From assembly GCF_049942825.1 (NCBI RefSeq), contig NZ_CP187970.1, positions 7,440,001-7,504,000 of the forward strand: DNA of 64,000 nt, in the 5' to 3' direction. Within the stretch, counting starts at the first letter, position 1; each line of letters begins with the position of its first letter. The DNA is from Paenibacillus_G sp049942825. Lineage in GTDB: Bacteria; Bacillota; Bacilli; Paenibacillales; NBRC-103111. The notes under the pieces are model-generated. The model saw nothing but the letters and a program-made list of their open reading frames with translations. It had not been told where the DNA came from and did not search any database. Below, piece by piece: positions 44,528 through 53,176 of the stretch. Position numbers and translations under genes: made by a program.

Positions 44528-45268
44528 TTAAGCGTTCGTCTTCGCCTTAATCGCTTCGAGCGGCTTGTGATTGCCGTACTTCGGATACTCCCGAGTGGAC
44601 GGAGCGGCCCACTTCGCAGCATTGGAGAGCACGCGGCGCACCTGCTCGTTGTAGAAGGTCGGATACGTCTCATGGCCCGGACGGAAGTAGAAGATCTTCC
44701 CCTGGCCGCGGGTGAACGTACAGCCGCTGCGGAACACTTCGCCGCCTTCGAACCACGATACCATGATGAGTTCATCCGGCGCAGGGATGTCGAAGTGCTC
44801 GCCGTACATTTCTTCTTCCTCGAACTCGATGTACTCGCCGATGCCTTCGACGATCGGGTGGCCCGGGTTCACGACCCAAATGCGTTCTTTCTCATCGGCT
44901 TCGCGCCACTTGAGATCGCAGGAGGTGCCCATGAGCGTCTTGAAAATCTTGGAGAAGTGGCCGGAGTGCAGCACGATCAGGCCCATGCCGTGCAGGACGC
45001 GGTCCTGTACGCGCTTCACGACTTCGTCGCTCACTTCGTGGTGTGCGATATGGCCCCACCAGAAGAGGACGTCGGTGTTATCGAGTACTTCCTGCGTCAG
45101 GCCGTGTTCCGGCTCGTCGAGCGTGGCGTAGGTCACTTCGACTTCGTCTCCCAGGCCTTCGCCGATCGCGGTATGAATGCCGTTCGGGTAGACGGCGGCG
45201 ACTTTCTCATTCTTTTTCTCATGACGGAATTCGTTCCAGATCGTTACACGCAGTTTGGATTGTGCCAT
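44528..45268 (-). CDS. ThuA-domain protein (trehalose/keto-sugar utilisation type)
   Basis: 246 residues, class I glutamine-amidotransferase-like fold of the ThuA family: RVTIWNEFRHE, VLFWWGHIAHHEVSDEVV, IVLHSGHFSKIFKTLMGT, and GQGKIFYFRPGHETYPTFY. ThuA in rhizobia takes part in trehalose/maltitol conversion to 3-keto sugars. No dehydrogenase neighbour is present here. The start at 45268 has GGAGGG eight nt upstream; five earlier codons in frame are unlikely. Divergent from an AraC regulator, which is its probable activator. Confidence 0.9.
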   Translation of the reverse strand: MAQSKLRVTIWNEFRHEKKNEKVAAVYPNGIHTAIGEGLGDEVEVTYATLDEPEHGLTQEVLDNTDVLFWWGHIAHHEVSDEVVKRVQDRVLHGMGLIVLHSGHFSKIFKTLMGTSCDLKWREADEKERIWVVNPGHPIVEGIGEYIEFEEEEMYGEHFDIPAPDELIMVSWFEGGEVFRSGCTFTRGQGKIFYFRPGHETYPTFYNEQVRRVLSNAAKWAAPSTREYPKYGNHKPLEAIKAKTNA

Positions 45269-45523
45269 ATCGGGTCCCTCCAAGGTTTGGGTATTGTGGT
45301 AAGAGTGTGCTTGTGCTTGCTGTGATTGGATACCTCTGAGTATATTGATTCTTTACCCAAAAAGATATGCTCAATCCTGCCGGGCTCTTATGCAAAAATG
45401 CCATGCTCCCTCTTTCGTGCTATACTGGGGGATATCGCGCCATGCCGGCGGGCAGGGCAGCTTTGAATACGGATACATATTTGGGAACCTGCAAAAGCCG
45501 TTGGAGCGAGGTGTACGAAGCTG

Positions 45524-46453
45524 TTGACGAACGCTGCACTGGAATCGCCGCTGGAGGCGATCCATGAGAATGTAGTCTATCAAAATCCGCTGCTGCGGCT
45601 GAAGATCTGGGAGCTGTACTGGGACGTGCCCGCGTACGGGATTCCGGACCGGTGGCTCTGGCATTACCATAAGGAAGTGGAATTTCTCGTCGTGCTCGAA
45701 GGGCAGCTCGGGGTGCAGACGAAGGACGATTCGCGTATCCTCGGCCCCGGCGATGTCATGCTGCTCGGCGCTTCGCAGCCCCACCGGACCTACAAGAGCG
45801 ACCCTGCGGCGATCCGTCAGGTCGTGTTCCAGGTGGATCTGGCCCAGCACTTCGACCAGAGCACGATGCCGTATCTGTCGACGTTCTCGGAGCTGACGAG
45901 GCCGCTCGGGGAGCTGAACTATATCTTCCGCGAAAATGGGGACGCCCGGCAGGAAGCGTTCCGCCTCGTGATGGACATCTACGAGGAATCGCAGCAGAAG
46001 CAGCGCGGCTACGAGATGGCGATCTCCTCGTCGATCAAGCGGCTGCTGCTCCTGCTGCTGCGCAGCGACTATCGCGGTGTGCTCGGCCGCACGGACGATA
46101 CCGAGCTGCTGCGGCTGCGCCCCGCCCTCGACTACGTCGACCGCCACCTCGGCGAGAAGATCGCGGTCGAGGATGTGTGCGGGCTGCTCAACCTCAGCTA
46201 CCACTATTTCATCAAGTACTTCAAGAAGGCGATGGGCCTCTCCTTCGTCGACTATGTGAACTACAAGCGGGTCAAGACCGCCGAGCGCCTGCTGCTCACC
46301 CGCGACCTCAGCATCATGGAGGTCGGCTTCGAGGTTGGCATCCCGAACATGGCCCAGTTCTACAAGCTCTTCAAGCGCCACAACCAGTGCTCGCCGAAGG
46401 AGTTCCGACAGCGCATGCGCAGCCAGGCGGGGCCTGGCGGGGACGCGCTGTAG
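45524..46453 (+). CDS. AraC-family transcriptional regulator
   Basis: 309 residues: an N-terminal cupin ligand domain (WHYHKEVEFLVVLEGQLGVQTKD, GDVMLLGASQPH) and a C-terminal double helix-turn-helix (AVEDVCGLLNLSYHYFIKYFKKAMG; SIMEVGFEVGIPNMAQFYKLFKRHNQCSPKEFR). Typical sugar-responsive activator. TTG at 45524 follows GAGGTG by 10 nt. Divergent from the ThuA gene. Its stop is followed within about 15 nt by a GC-rich minisatellite, so the C-terminal end (QAGPGGDAL) may be shaped by that repeat. Confidence 0.9.
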   Translation: MTNAALESPLEAIHENVVYQNPLLRLKIWELYWDVPAYGIPDRWLWHYHKEVEFLVVLEGQLGVQTKDDSRILGPGDVMLLGASQPHRTYKSDPAAIRQVVFQVDLAQHFDQSTMPYLSTFSELTRPLGELNYIFRENGDARQEAFRLVMDIYEESQQKQRGYEMAISSSIKRLLLLLLRSDYRGVLGRTDDTELLRLRPALDYVDRHLGEKIAVEDVCGLLNLSYHYFIKYFKKAMGLSFVDYVNYKRVKTAERLLLTRDLSIMEVGFEVGIPNMAQFYKLFKRHNQCSPKEFRQRMRSQAGPGGDAL

Positions 46454-46455
46454 CG

Positions 46456-46695
46456 GGGCGCGAAGCGAGGCGCGGACGCGAAGCGCGGGCGCGAGACGCG
46501 AAGCGCGGACGCGAGACGCGAAGCGCGGGCGCGAGACGCGAAGCGCGGGCGCGAGACGCGGGCGCGAGGCGCAAAGCGCGGGCGCAAAGCGCGGGCGCGA
46601 GGCGCAAAGCGCGGGCGCGAGGCGCAAAGCGCGGGCGCGAGGCGCAAAGCGCGGGCGCGAGGCGCAAAGCGCGGGCGCGAGGCGCGTTGGCGCGA
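46456..46695. repeat. 20-nt GC-rich minisatellite
   Basis: About 11 tandem units. Two variants: GCGGGCGCGAGACGCGAAGC in the first half and GCGGGCGCGAGGCGCAAAGC in the second, with two units shortened to 13-16 nt. Period 20 is not a multiple of three, so it does not encode a repeating protein. Open Arg-rich frames on both strands are by-products of base composition. Confidence 0.92.
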
Positions 46696-46711
46696 AGCGC
46701 AGCCATTTTGG

Positions 46712-46903
46712 AAATAGCGGAACTACGATGCGCTATCCCCCCTTTTTTGAGGCCATTTTTCAAAATAGCGGAACTCAGGTATCTTATTCAGCCAAATTCG
46801 GGGGTATTCAATCGATTTGTCCACAAATAAGGAATCTGAGTTCCGCTATCTCCATTTTACTCCATATTTCTCCCATAATAACGAATCTCAGTTCCGTTAT
46901 TTA
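46712..46903. repeat. Four copies of an AATAGCGGAACT palindromic element
   Basis: Two direct copies (AATAGCGGAACTACGATG... 46712-46736; AATAGCGGAACTCAGGTA... 46763-46788) and two inverted copies ending CAGTTCCGCTATC (46823-46850) and CAGTTCCGTTATT (46876-46903). The last folds on itself (AATAACG / CGTTATT). The first also pairs ATAGCG with CGCTAT. The direct and inverted copies can pair with one another into larger stems. Confidence 0.75.
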
Positions 46904-46929
46904 TCAAGTGTGCCTACAGTCTCGCCCCT

Positions 46930-48450
46930 CCCCCTCCAGCCTTCTGTCTTCTCGTACTCCCTATTCGCTTCTTCCACCAGCCAACCTGCCCTGATTACTC
47001 TCGACCTCCAGCTAACGATCCTTTTAATGCAGCCTATCCGCTCCTTCCACCAGCTACCTGATCCTGATTATTCCACCTTCAGCCATCCGTCCTCTCATGC
47101 AGCAGCCTACTCGTTCCTTCCAACGGCCAATCTGATCCTTTTTCTCCCACCTGCAGCCATCCGTTCTTCCGACGTACTCTGCCTCTCTCCTTCCACAGCT
47201 AACAGGCCTGTACTCTCACTCTCCGGCCATCAGTCTTGTTGATGTAGCCTACCCGCTCCTTCCACCAGCTAATTTAACCTGATTATTCTCACCTCCAGCC
47301 ATCCGTCCTCTCATACAGCCTACTAGATCCCTCCTACGGCCAATCTACCCCTTTTTACTCTCACCTCTAGTCATCCGTTCTTCCGACGTAATCAGCCTCT
47401 CTCCCACCACCAGCTAATTTAACCTGATTACTCTCGACCTCTAGCTAACCAACCTTTGACGCCCCCTGCCTCTCCTACCACCAGCTACCTGATTCTGATT
47501 ACTCTCACCTTCAGCCATCCGTCTTCTCGCGCACCCTACTCGATCCTTCCGCCAGCCAATCTAATCTTTTTTACTCTCACATCCGGCCATCCGTTCTTCC
47601 GACATACTCTGTCTCTCTCCCACCACCAGCTAATTTACATGATTACTCTCACTCTCTGGCCATGCTGATGCAGCCTACTCGCTCCTCTCACCAGCTAACC
47701 TGGCCTGATTACTCTTCCCCTCCAGCCATCCGTCATCTTTCGTGCCCTACCCGCTCCTTCCATCGGCTAATTCGGCCGATTACTCACATCCCTCCAGCCA
47801 TCCGTCTCCCACGTACCTTACTCGCCCCTTCCGCTAGCCAGTCTGATTCTGTGTTACTCTCACCTCCTTGCCATCCGTCCTCTTGCGCACCTTAGTCGCT
47901 CCTCCCACTAGCTAACTAAACCTGATTGCTCTCCCCCCCTCCAGCCATCCGCCTCTCGCGCACCTTAGTCGCTCCTCCCACTAGCTAACTAAACCTGATT
48001 ACTCTCCCCCTCCAACCATCCGCCCTCTCGAGCACCCTACTCGCTCCTCCACCAGCTAACCCGACCTGATTATTCTACCTTCAGCCATCCGTCCTCTCAT
48101 GCAGCAACCTACTCGTTCCTTCCACCATGCTATTCCAACCCGGTTACTCTTAACTCCAGCCATCCCTCCCCTCGCGCCCCCTACTCACTCCTTCCATCAG
48201 CTAGCCCGACCTGATCACTCTCCCCCCCTCCAGTCATCTATCCCCGACGCACCCTACCCGCTACTCCCACCAACTAACCCAACCTGACTACTCTCACTCT
48301 CTGATCATCAGACTTGCTCACGCAGTACCCGCTCCTCCACCAGCCAATCTGACTCTGTTTACTCTCACCCCTTTGCCATCCACACCCTGACGCACGCATC
48401 CCTCTCCTTCCACCAGCCCTACGCCCTTCCAACTCACCGCCCTCTCCTAC
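46930..48450. repeat. ~71-nt degenerate tandem array with higher-order structure
   Basis: About 21 diverged copies of a pyrimidine-rich unit. Landmarks in each unit: a CCACCAGCTAA-type block, CTGATTACTCTCACC, CCAGCCATCCGTC, then CTACTCGCTCC. Anchor spacing ranges from about 67 to 77 nt, mean about 71. Between 47040 and 47690, units recur in groups of three: the GGCCAATCT...CGTTCTTCCGAC type occurs at about 47125, 47331 and 47546, about 207-215 nt apart. No stop-free frame is preserved. The plus strand is C+T-rich throughout. No gene found inside. Confidence 0.9.
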
Positions 48451-48567
48451 CATCCGTATGAGCAGTGTACTCCGGGCTTTGTTAGCCGGTAAGGGAAAAG
48501 ACAGTGCGCCGTGCGGTGGAGGGAGCGGATGATAACAAAGGAGTGTGCCTAGTCAAAAGAAGGTTTA

Positions 48568-48945
48568 ATGAGAAAGGCAGTAGGGTACTGGATTGGGCTT
48601 GGTGATCGGTTGGGTGCTCGGTTCGATGCTCAGTTTGGTGCTCAGTTTGGTACTCGGTTTGGTGATCGGTTGGGTCATCGGTTGGGTACTCGGTTTGGTG
48701 ATCGGTTGGGTCATCGGTTGGGTACTCGGTTTGGTGATCAGTTTGGTGACCGGTTGGTTGCTGGCGTAAAAGAATTGTACGCCCAGACCATGGTTCGTGG
48801 GAGAGAGTCTGGCCAGCTAGCTAAGGACCTCCGTTTCTACGGTCCTACTGCAGCCCCTCTTACCCCTCCTGGCCATCGCCCCCTACCATACCGCCGGCTT
48901 GCTCTGCGGATTCAGCTTGTAAGCACGCACCCGCTGGCTGCCTGA
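48568..48945 (+). CDS. Possible small protein with tetrapeptide repeats (12-nt repeat)
   Basis: 125-residue frame after AAGAAGG. Residues 11-62 are about 13 repeats of four residues of the form (R/Q)(L/F)G(D/T/H/A), for example RFGDRLGHRLGTRFGD, encoded by a 12-nt tandem repeat such as GGTTTGGTGATC at 48598-48770. The last ~20 codons lie antisense to the DUF559-like gene, so the frame may be accidental beyond the repeat. Not a family I know. Confidence 0.3.
   Translation: MRKAVGYWIGLGDRLGARFDAQFGAQFGTRFGDRLGHRLGTRFGDRLGHRLGTRFGDQFGDRLVAGVKELYAQTMVRGRESGQLAKDLRFYGPTAAPLTPPGHRPLPYRRLALRIQLVSTHPLAA
48598..48770 (+). repeat. 12-nt tandem repeat
   Basis: About 14 units of the form GGTT(T/G)GGT(G/A)(A/C)TC; three unit types alternate (GGTTTGGTGATC, GGTTGGGTCATC, GGTTGGGTACTC) giving a 36-nt superperiod in the middle. 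Confidence 0.9.
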
Positions 48946-49560
48946 CGCCGGAAGCAGGAGCCGGTGCCCCACCAGCTGCTGCAGCAGCTCCCGGGCATAG
49001 CGTGTGCTGATGCCGAGATACCCGGCGGCCTCGACGGGTGTAATCGGACGGTGCTCCCGGAGGGCGAAGCGGAGGATGTCTTTTTCGCGCAGGGAGAGCA
49101 CTGCCGGGAATACCTCCTCGCCGTACCACCGGCCCAGGAACTGCTGGACAAGCTGCTGACAGCGGCGCGGCTTCTCCACCACGTCGTCGTAGGCAAAACG
49201 CAGCACCTTCCAATCATCGAGCACCAGCTGATTCTGACGGTAGAGCCCGTCCGCGAACTGCCAGCGGCTCGAGTCGCGATGGTGCGGACCATAGCCGTCG
49301 ATTTCAATGCATACCTTATACGGCGGCCTCATATAGGCATAATCCAAGAACCGGGTTCCATCCCGAAAATCCTGAAGCTCATACTCCGCCTGCAGATAGT
49401 CAAAATTCCCGACAGCGGGCCACCAGACGTTCTCCAGGAACCTGCGTTCCGCATGGCCATGCCCCTCCCTGAGCCTTCGGCGCCTCTCCCCCGCCGCGGA
49501 CTTCCCCTGCTCCCCCATATAAACCGCATACGCCTGTTCCCATGCTTCTGACGGCTCCAT
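48883..49560 (-). CDS. DUF559-like nuclease-fold protein with C-terminal winged helix
   Basis: 225 residues. FLDYAYMRPPYKVCIEIDGYGPHHRDS ... QNQLVLDDWKVLRFAYDDVVEKPRRC matches the DUF559/Vsr-like restriction-endonuclease fold (catalytic-type Asp, E-I-D-G and a following Lys/Arg region). The last ~70 residues look like a winged helix (EKDILRFALREHRPITPVEAAGYLGISTRYARELLQQL). The start at 49560 has GGGGAGG; the frame upstream to 49653 lacks an SD. Activity is unknown. Confidence 0.75.
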   Translation of the reverse strand: MEPSEAWEQAYAVYMGEQGKSAAGERRRRLREGHGHAERRFLENVWWPAVGNFDYLQAEYELQDFRDGTRFLDYAYMRPPYKVCIEIDGYGPHHRDSSRWQFADGLYRQNQLVLDDWKVLRFAYDDVVEKPRRCQQLVQQFLGRWYGEEVFPAVLSLREKDILRFALREHRPITPVEAAGYLGISTRYARELLQQLVGHRLLLPASGSQRVRAYKLNPQSKPAVW

Positions 49561-49763
49561 TTGTATTCGTCCTCCCCGCAAGCTCATAATCAAAAAACAA
49601 AAAGCCGCCCTTCCCCAAGCGGGGATGAGCGGCGTGTGCTTCACAACCATCATCTGTCTCTATCGTTATTTATCATACCGGATGGGAGCCGAATCTTCAA
49701 TACGTTGGAAGGGTATCCAGATGTTGTTTTTGTAAAGACAGCCCGCTTACAGACCAGCACGGC

Positions 49764-50975
49764 CTAAAAAATACGCCGCTCCCACCCCATCAGCTTCGCG
49801 ATCGCCTCCACATAATAATAGTCGCCGTAGATGAGCGACACGTCGACGTTCTGCCCGGCCGGCTTGTGGCCCGTGCCCGAGAGAAGGATCGCCTCGTGCT
49901 CCGGCCGGTCCCAGGTGCCGTAGTGCCGGGTGAGCCCGAGCAGAATCCGTTCGGCTCCTCGCCGGTACACGGCCCCTTCGGGACCCGGGAGCGCATCTGC
50001 GAGCTCCAGCAGGCCGGAGGCGGCGCATGCGCCGGCCGACGTATCGCGCGGTTCACCGGCAAGGTCGGCGGCTGCACGGAAGTCCCAGTGCGGCACGCCG
50101 TCTTCCGGCAGGCAGGCCAGGAAGTAATGAGCCACGCGCCGGGCAGCCTCAAGATACCGCCGGTCGCCCGTATAGCGGTACGTGTTCGCCATCCCGTGCA
50201 GCGCCCACGCTGCCCCCCGGCTCCACGAAGAGTCCGGTGCCGCCCCTTGGCCGCCCAGGGAATCGATGACCGCGCCGGTGAATGGATCGAACGACACGAT
50301 ATGGTTCGTAGAGCCGTCCTCGCGGATGAAATGCTCCACCACCGTGTCGGCATGAGCCCGGGCGATCTGTGCGAAGCGGGGGTCCCCGCTCTCTTCGGAA
50401 GCCCAGAAGAGCAGGGACAGATTCATGGAGGAATCGACGATCGACCAGCCGATGTTGTCCCCGTTCCAGGCCCTCAGGAAACGCCCAGCAAGGTTAAACC
50501 GGCCCGCCAGGAAGTTCGCCGCCTGCAGTCCCCGCCGCAGTCCGTCCGGGTCCCCGGTCAGCTTATACTTGATAACCGCGGTCGGCAGGAACTGGAACCC
50601 CACATCATGGTGAAATCTATTGTCCTCGAGGGTGAGACGCTCCATCTTTTCATCCCACGGCCAGGCCGCCTGACGGTATACGGCCTCCCCTGTCATATCG
50701 TGCATGATCCACAGGAGCCCCGGCCAAAAGCCCGACGTCCACCAATCGGCCCGCAAGTCGTCGTACACACCGGTTTCCGGTCTCGCCACGTGAGGCGATT
50801 TGTCCCCGATCTGATCCACCATGCGGCTGACTTTGGCCTGCAGCGCCGTCCACACTTCCGGAAGGATGTCCCCCAGCTGCCCGGCATCCGCCCAGATCCC
50901 CGTTCCACTCTCCCCCTGCAAAGAAGAAGCCCCTCTTCCTGCCGCCCCATCCATCGCACCTGCGCCGCCTGCCAT
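49764..50975 (-). CDS. Unsaturated glucuronyl/rhamnogalacturonyl hydrolase (GH88 family)
   Basis: 403 residues, (alpha/alpha)6 barrel enzyme cleaving unsaturated uronic acid from oligosaccharides made by polysaccharide lyases. Family marks: DWWTSGFWPGLLWIMHDMTG, HHDVGFQFLP (catalytic Asp), NIGWSIVDSSMNLSLLFWA (second Asp), SWSRGAAWALHGMA and LIYGDYYYVEAI. No signal peptide, so it acts in the cytoplasm on imported products. GGGAG precedes the ATG. Divergent from an AraC regulator at 51091. No cognate lyase or transporter is present in the window. Confidence 0.92.
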   Translation of the reverse strand: MAGGAGAMDGAAGRGASSLQGESGTGIWADAGQLGDILPEVWTALQAKVSRMVDQIGDKSPHVARPETGVYDDLRADWWTSGFWPGLLWIMHDMTGEAVYRQAAWPWDEKMERLTLEDNRFHHDVGFQFLPTAVIKYKLTGDPDGLRRGLQAANFLAGRFNLAGRFLRAWNGDNIGWSIVDSSMNLSLLFWASEESGDPRFAQIARAHADTVVEHFIREDGSTNHIVSFDPFTGAVIDSLGGQGAAPDSSWSRGAAWALHGMANTYRYTGDRRYLEAARRVAHYFLACLPEDGVPHWDFRAAADLAGEPRDTSAGACAASGLLELADALPGPEGAVYRRGAERILLGLTRHYGTWDRPEHEAILLSGTGHKPAGQNVDVSLIYGDYYYVEAIAKLMGWERRIF

Positions 50976-51090
50976 ATGCCCACGCTCCCGTTTCTTTTGA
51001 TTGTGATTGCACCCAGCATACCAAAAAGAACGCCCGCAAAGTGCAGCGCTCTTATGCTAAAATATCGTTATCTTACGATTCAAAGCGGAG

Positions 51091-51966
51091 GTGTCCATCC
51101 TGAAGCTGACGAACTATCTGAACCTGAATACCCATCCCATCAGGCTCAATTTCCGCAAGGAGCGGACGGATGGACTCGTGGACTATTACCATGCCCATCA
51201 GGGTCTCGAGCTCCTGTATGTACACGAGGGCGGCGGAATGGCCGTTGTTGAACAACAAATCATTGAGATGTCCCCCGGCCTCATCCTCATCTTCAAGCCG
51301 TACCAGCTGCACCGGATTCATGTAACCCCGCAGCCGGCACAGCCTTATATCCGCTCGTTATTCGTCCTGGAGCCGGATGTGCTGGAGCAGGCCTTGACAC
51401 CATTTAGCGGACTTCAGACGTTCCTGCGGATGCTGTGGAAGGATCCCCTAGCCCCCCCTGCATTCCAAAGCGAAGATCCGGCGGCCGGTGAACTGCTGCT
51501 GGGCCTGCATGAACGCCGGTTTGAATCGCGTCCGGCTTCCCCTGTCCAGCTGGAGGAGCAGCTGCTTTTCCTTACCGCCTTCACGGACTATATCCGGTCA
51601 AGCTGCATTCCGGTGGCCGCCGCCCCTGCCGACCGGCCGGCCCCCAGCGGCTCCGCCGCAGCGGAAAAGATGATGGCCTGGGTGGAGTCCCACTATGCCC
51701 ATCCCTTCGAGCTCGCGGAGCTGGCCCGAGCCGTGCACCTGTCGCCGAACCATGCCTCCGCCGTGTTCCGCAAGTACGTGGGGAGCTCCCTCACGGAGTA
51801 CCTTACGGCCAGGCGGATTCGGCAGGCCTGCTGGCTGCTGCGTACGACCGGACTTCCCGTGCAGGAGATCGGCAGGGAGGTGGGGCTGGGAAGCTTTTCG
51901 TACTTCTGCCAGCTGTTCAAAAAACACGTCGGACAGTCCCCCCACCGGTTCCGAAAAGAAGGTTAA
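51091..51966 (+). CDS. AraC-family regulator, divergent from GH88
   Basis: 291 residues: cupin-like sensor (YYHAHQGLELLYVHEGGGMAVVEQQ) and AraC helix-turn-helix (AHPFELAELARAVHLSPNHASAVFRKYVG; LPVQEIGREVGLGSFSYFCQLFKKHVGQSP). Likely regulates the GH88 gene. The start is unclear: GTG 51091 lies directly after GGAG, with no spacing. GGAGGTG is well placed for the CTG at 51100, which would give KLTNYLNLN. The stop codon overlaps that of the converging gene in the shared TTAA at 51963-51966. Confidence 0.85.
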   Translation: MSILKLTNYLNLNTHPIRLNFRKERTDGLVDYYHAHQGLELLYVHEGGGMAVVEQQIIEMSPGLILIFKPYQLHRIHVTPQPAQPYIRSLFVLEPDVLEQALTPFSGLQTFLRMLWKDPLAPPAFQSEDPAAGELLLGLHERRFESRPASPVQLEEQLLFLTAFTDYIRSSCIPVAAAPADRPAPSGSAAAEKMMAWVESHYAHPFELAELARAVHLSPNHASAVFRKYVGSSLTEYLTARRIRQACWLLRTTGLPVQEIGREVGLGSFSYFCQLFKKHVGQSPHRFRKEG

Positions 51967-52841
51967 TCAGGCGATGCGGCTGAGGGGGCTTCCGGGCGGC
52001 GTCCCCTCGCGTTCCTGCGGTATTGGGTCGGGGAGAGGGCGGTTTGCTTTTTGAACAGCCTTGAGAAATAAGCCAGCTCCAGTCCAATGGCCTCCGCCAC
52101 CTCCGTCACCGGAACCTCCGTGTCCCGCAGCAGCTCCTTCGCCTTGTCCATGCGCTTGCGTGTAATGTAGGCGATCGGGGAGAGACCCATCATGGTCTTG
52201 AAGTACGGCATGAAGTAATTCGGGTGAAAATGCATCTGCCGCGCCAGCTCCTCCACCGTAATCCCCTCGCTCAAGTGCGTGTCGATGTAATGCAGTACGG
52301 CTGTAATCTTGCCTTCGGCTGCGGACGGGGCCAGCGCTATGGCTTGTTCCTCCTGTTGAAGAAGTGCCTCTTCCATGTAGTAGGAGACCACTTCCAGCAG
52401 TGCAGCCTTAATGCGCAGGGGCGCCGTCAGGGCATGGCTGCGGTACAGCGATTCCAGCGTTTGGAACTGCCCCTCGAGCCAAGCCTCATCCTTCACCCGG
52501 ATGCTGAAGGGGAGGTCCAGGATTTGGAACAGATGCACATCCCCCACCTTCGCGCCAAAATGGCACCAATACTTCCCGAAGCGATCCTCCTCGCCGCACA
52601 GGCCGAGCTCGAGCTTCGCCCCCGCCGGCAGGAGCAGCAGCTCCCCGGGCTTTGGGTGGTACAAGCGTCCCCGCAGCCGGATCCACCCGCTTCCCTCCCG
52701 GATGAAGTAGAACCGATTCTCTTCCGGATTCTCGAAGCGGTAGCGCCAGTTCGTGCCGACCTTCGTGTAGTGCACCGTATCAAGCGTCATCTGCGCATTG
52801 TCCAGATAACTCCTCATGATCTGCAGCTGCCCCTGCTCCAT
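51963..52841 (-). CDS. AraC-family regulator
   Basis: 292 residues. Cupin N-terminus (NRFYFIREGSGWIRLRGRLYHPKPGELLLLPAGAKLEL) and double helix-turn-helix (TVEELARQMHFHPNYFMPYFKTMMG; VPVTEVAEAIGLELAYFSRLFKKQTALSPTQYR). GGAG precedes the ATG at 52841. Convergent with the neighbouring AraC gene; not adjacent to an obvious target, unless it acts on the sugar-related genes around it. Confidence 0.9.
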   Translation of the reverse strand: MEQGQLQIMRSYLDNAQMTLDTVHYTKVGTNWRYRFENPEENRFYFIREGSGWIRLRGRLYHPKPGELLLLPAGAKLELGLCGEEDRFGKYWCHFGAKVGDVHLFQILDLPFSIRVKDEAWLEGQFQTLESLYRSHALTAPLRIKAALLEVVSYYMEEALLQQEEQAIALAPSAAEGKITAVLHYIDTHLSEGITVEELARQMHFHPNYFMPYFKTMMGLSPIAYITRKRMDKAKELLRDTEVPVTEVAEAIGLELAYFSRLFKKQTALSPTQYRRNARGRRPEAPSAASPD

Positions 52842-52995
52842 CTCTCCGTCCCCCCGCGTTGTTGGCGTACCCTCTCAGCCGGTCCCACACGATTGTTGTT
52901 TTTCCATAGGTACATCATACCGCGGATCACTGATGCTGCCCATACGGCGGAAGGGAAAAGGCCCCGGAGAGATGAGGCCCAAGAGGCGCGGGTAG

Positions 52996-53044
52996 AAAAA
53001 AGCCAACCCGGTGCAGGCACAACGACGTGCCGCATGGGGTTGGC
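52996..53044 (-). terminator. Terminator of the sigma / solute-binding sensor operon
   Basis: Minus-strand GCCAACCC / GGGTTGGC stem (with an inner hairpin GGCACGTCGTTGTGCC) followed by TTTTTT. Confidence 0.75.
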
Positions 53045-53072
53045 CTATGGCGCGCAGCGGGATCCGGCTGCA

Positions 53073-53127
53073 CAGCGCGGCGCCCGACGGCTGCCCGCCG
53101 GTCACCGTCGCCGCGAACCGCCCGGCC
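53073..53127. repeat. Decayed copy of the 3' end of the solute-binding sensor gene
   Basis: 55 nt, five mismatches to 53225-53279 inside the gene (the RFAAAVTGRQPSGAALR coding segment), lying downstream of its stop codon. Confidence 0.75.
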
Positions 53128-53176
53128 TCGCCCGCAGGCCCGCTGCTCCCCGGCGCGCTCTCTGCCTTCGTGCGGC

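Noticed and set aside
46371..46830. Arg/Ala-rich frames through the 20-nt minisatellite
   Set aside because: They exist on both strands and in several frames because of base composition; the 20-nt period shifts frame at each unit.
46930..48450. CRISPR array
   Set aside because: The period of about 71 nt is in the CRISPR range, but the whole unit is conserved and diverged, with no constant repeat and unique spacers, and no cas gene is present.
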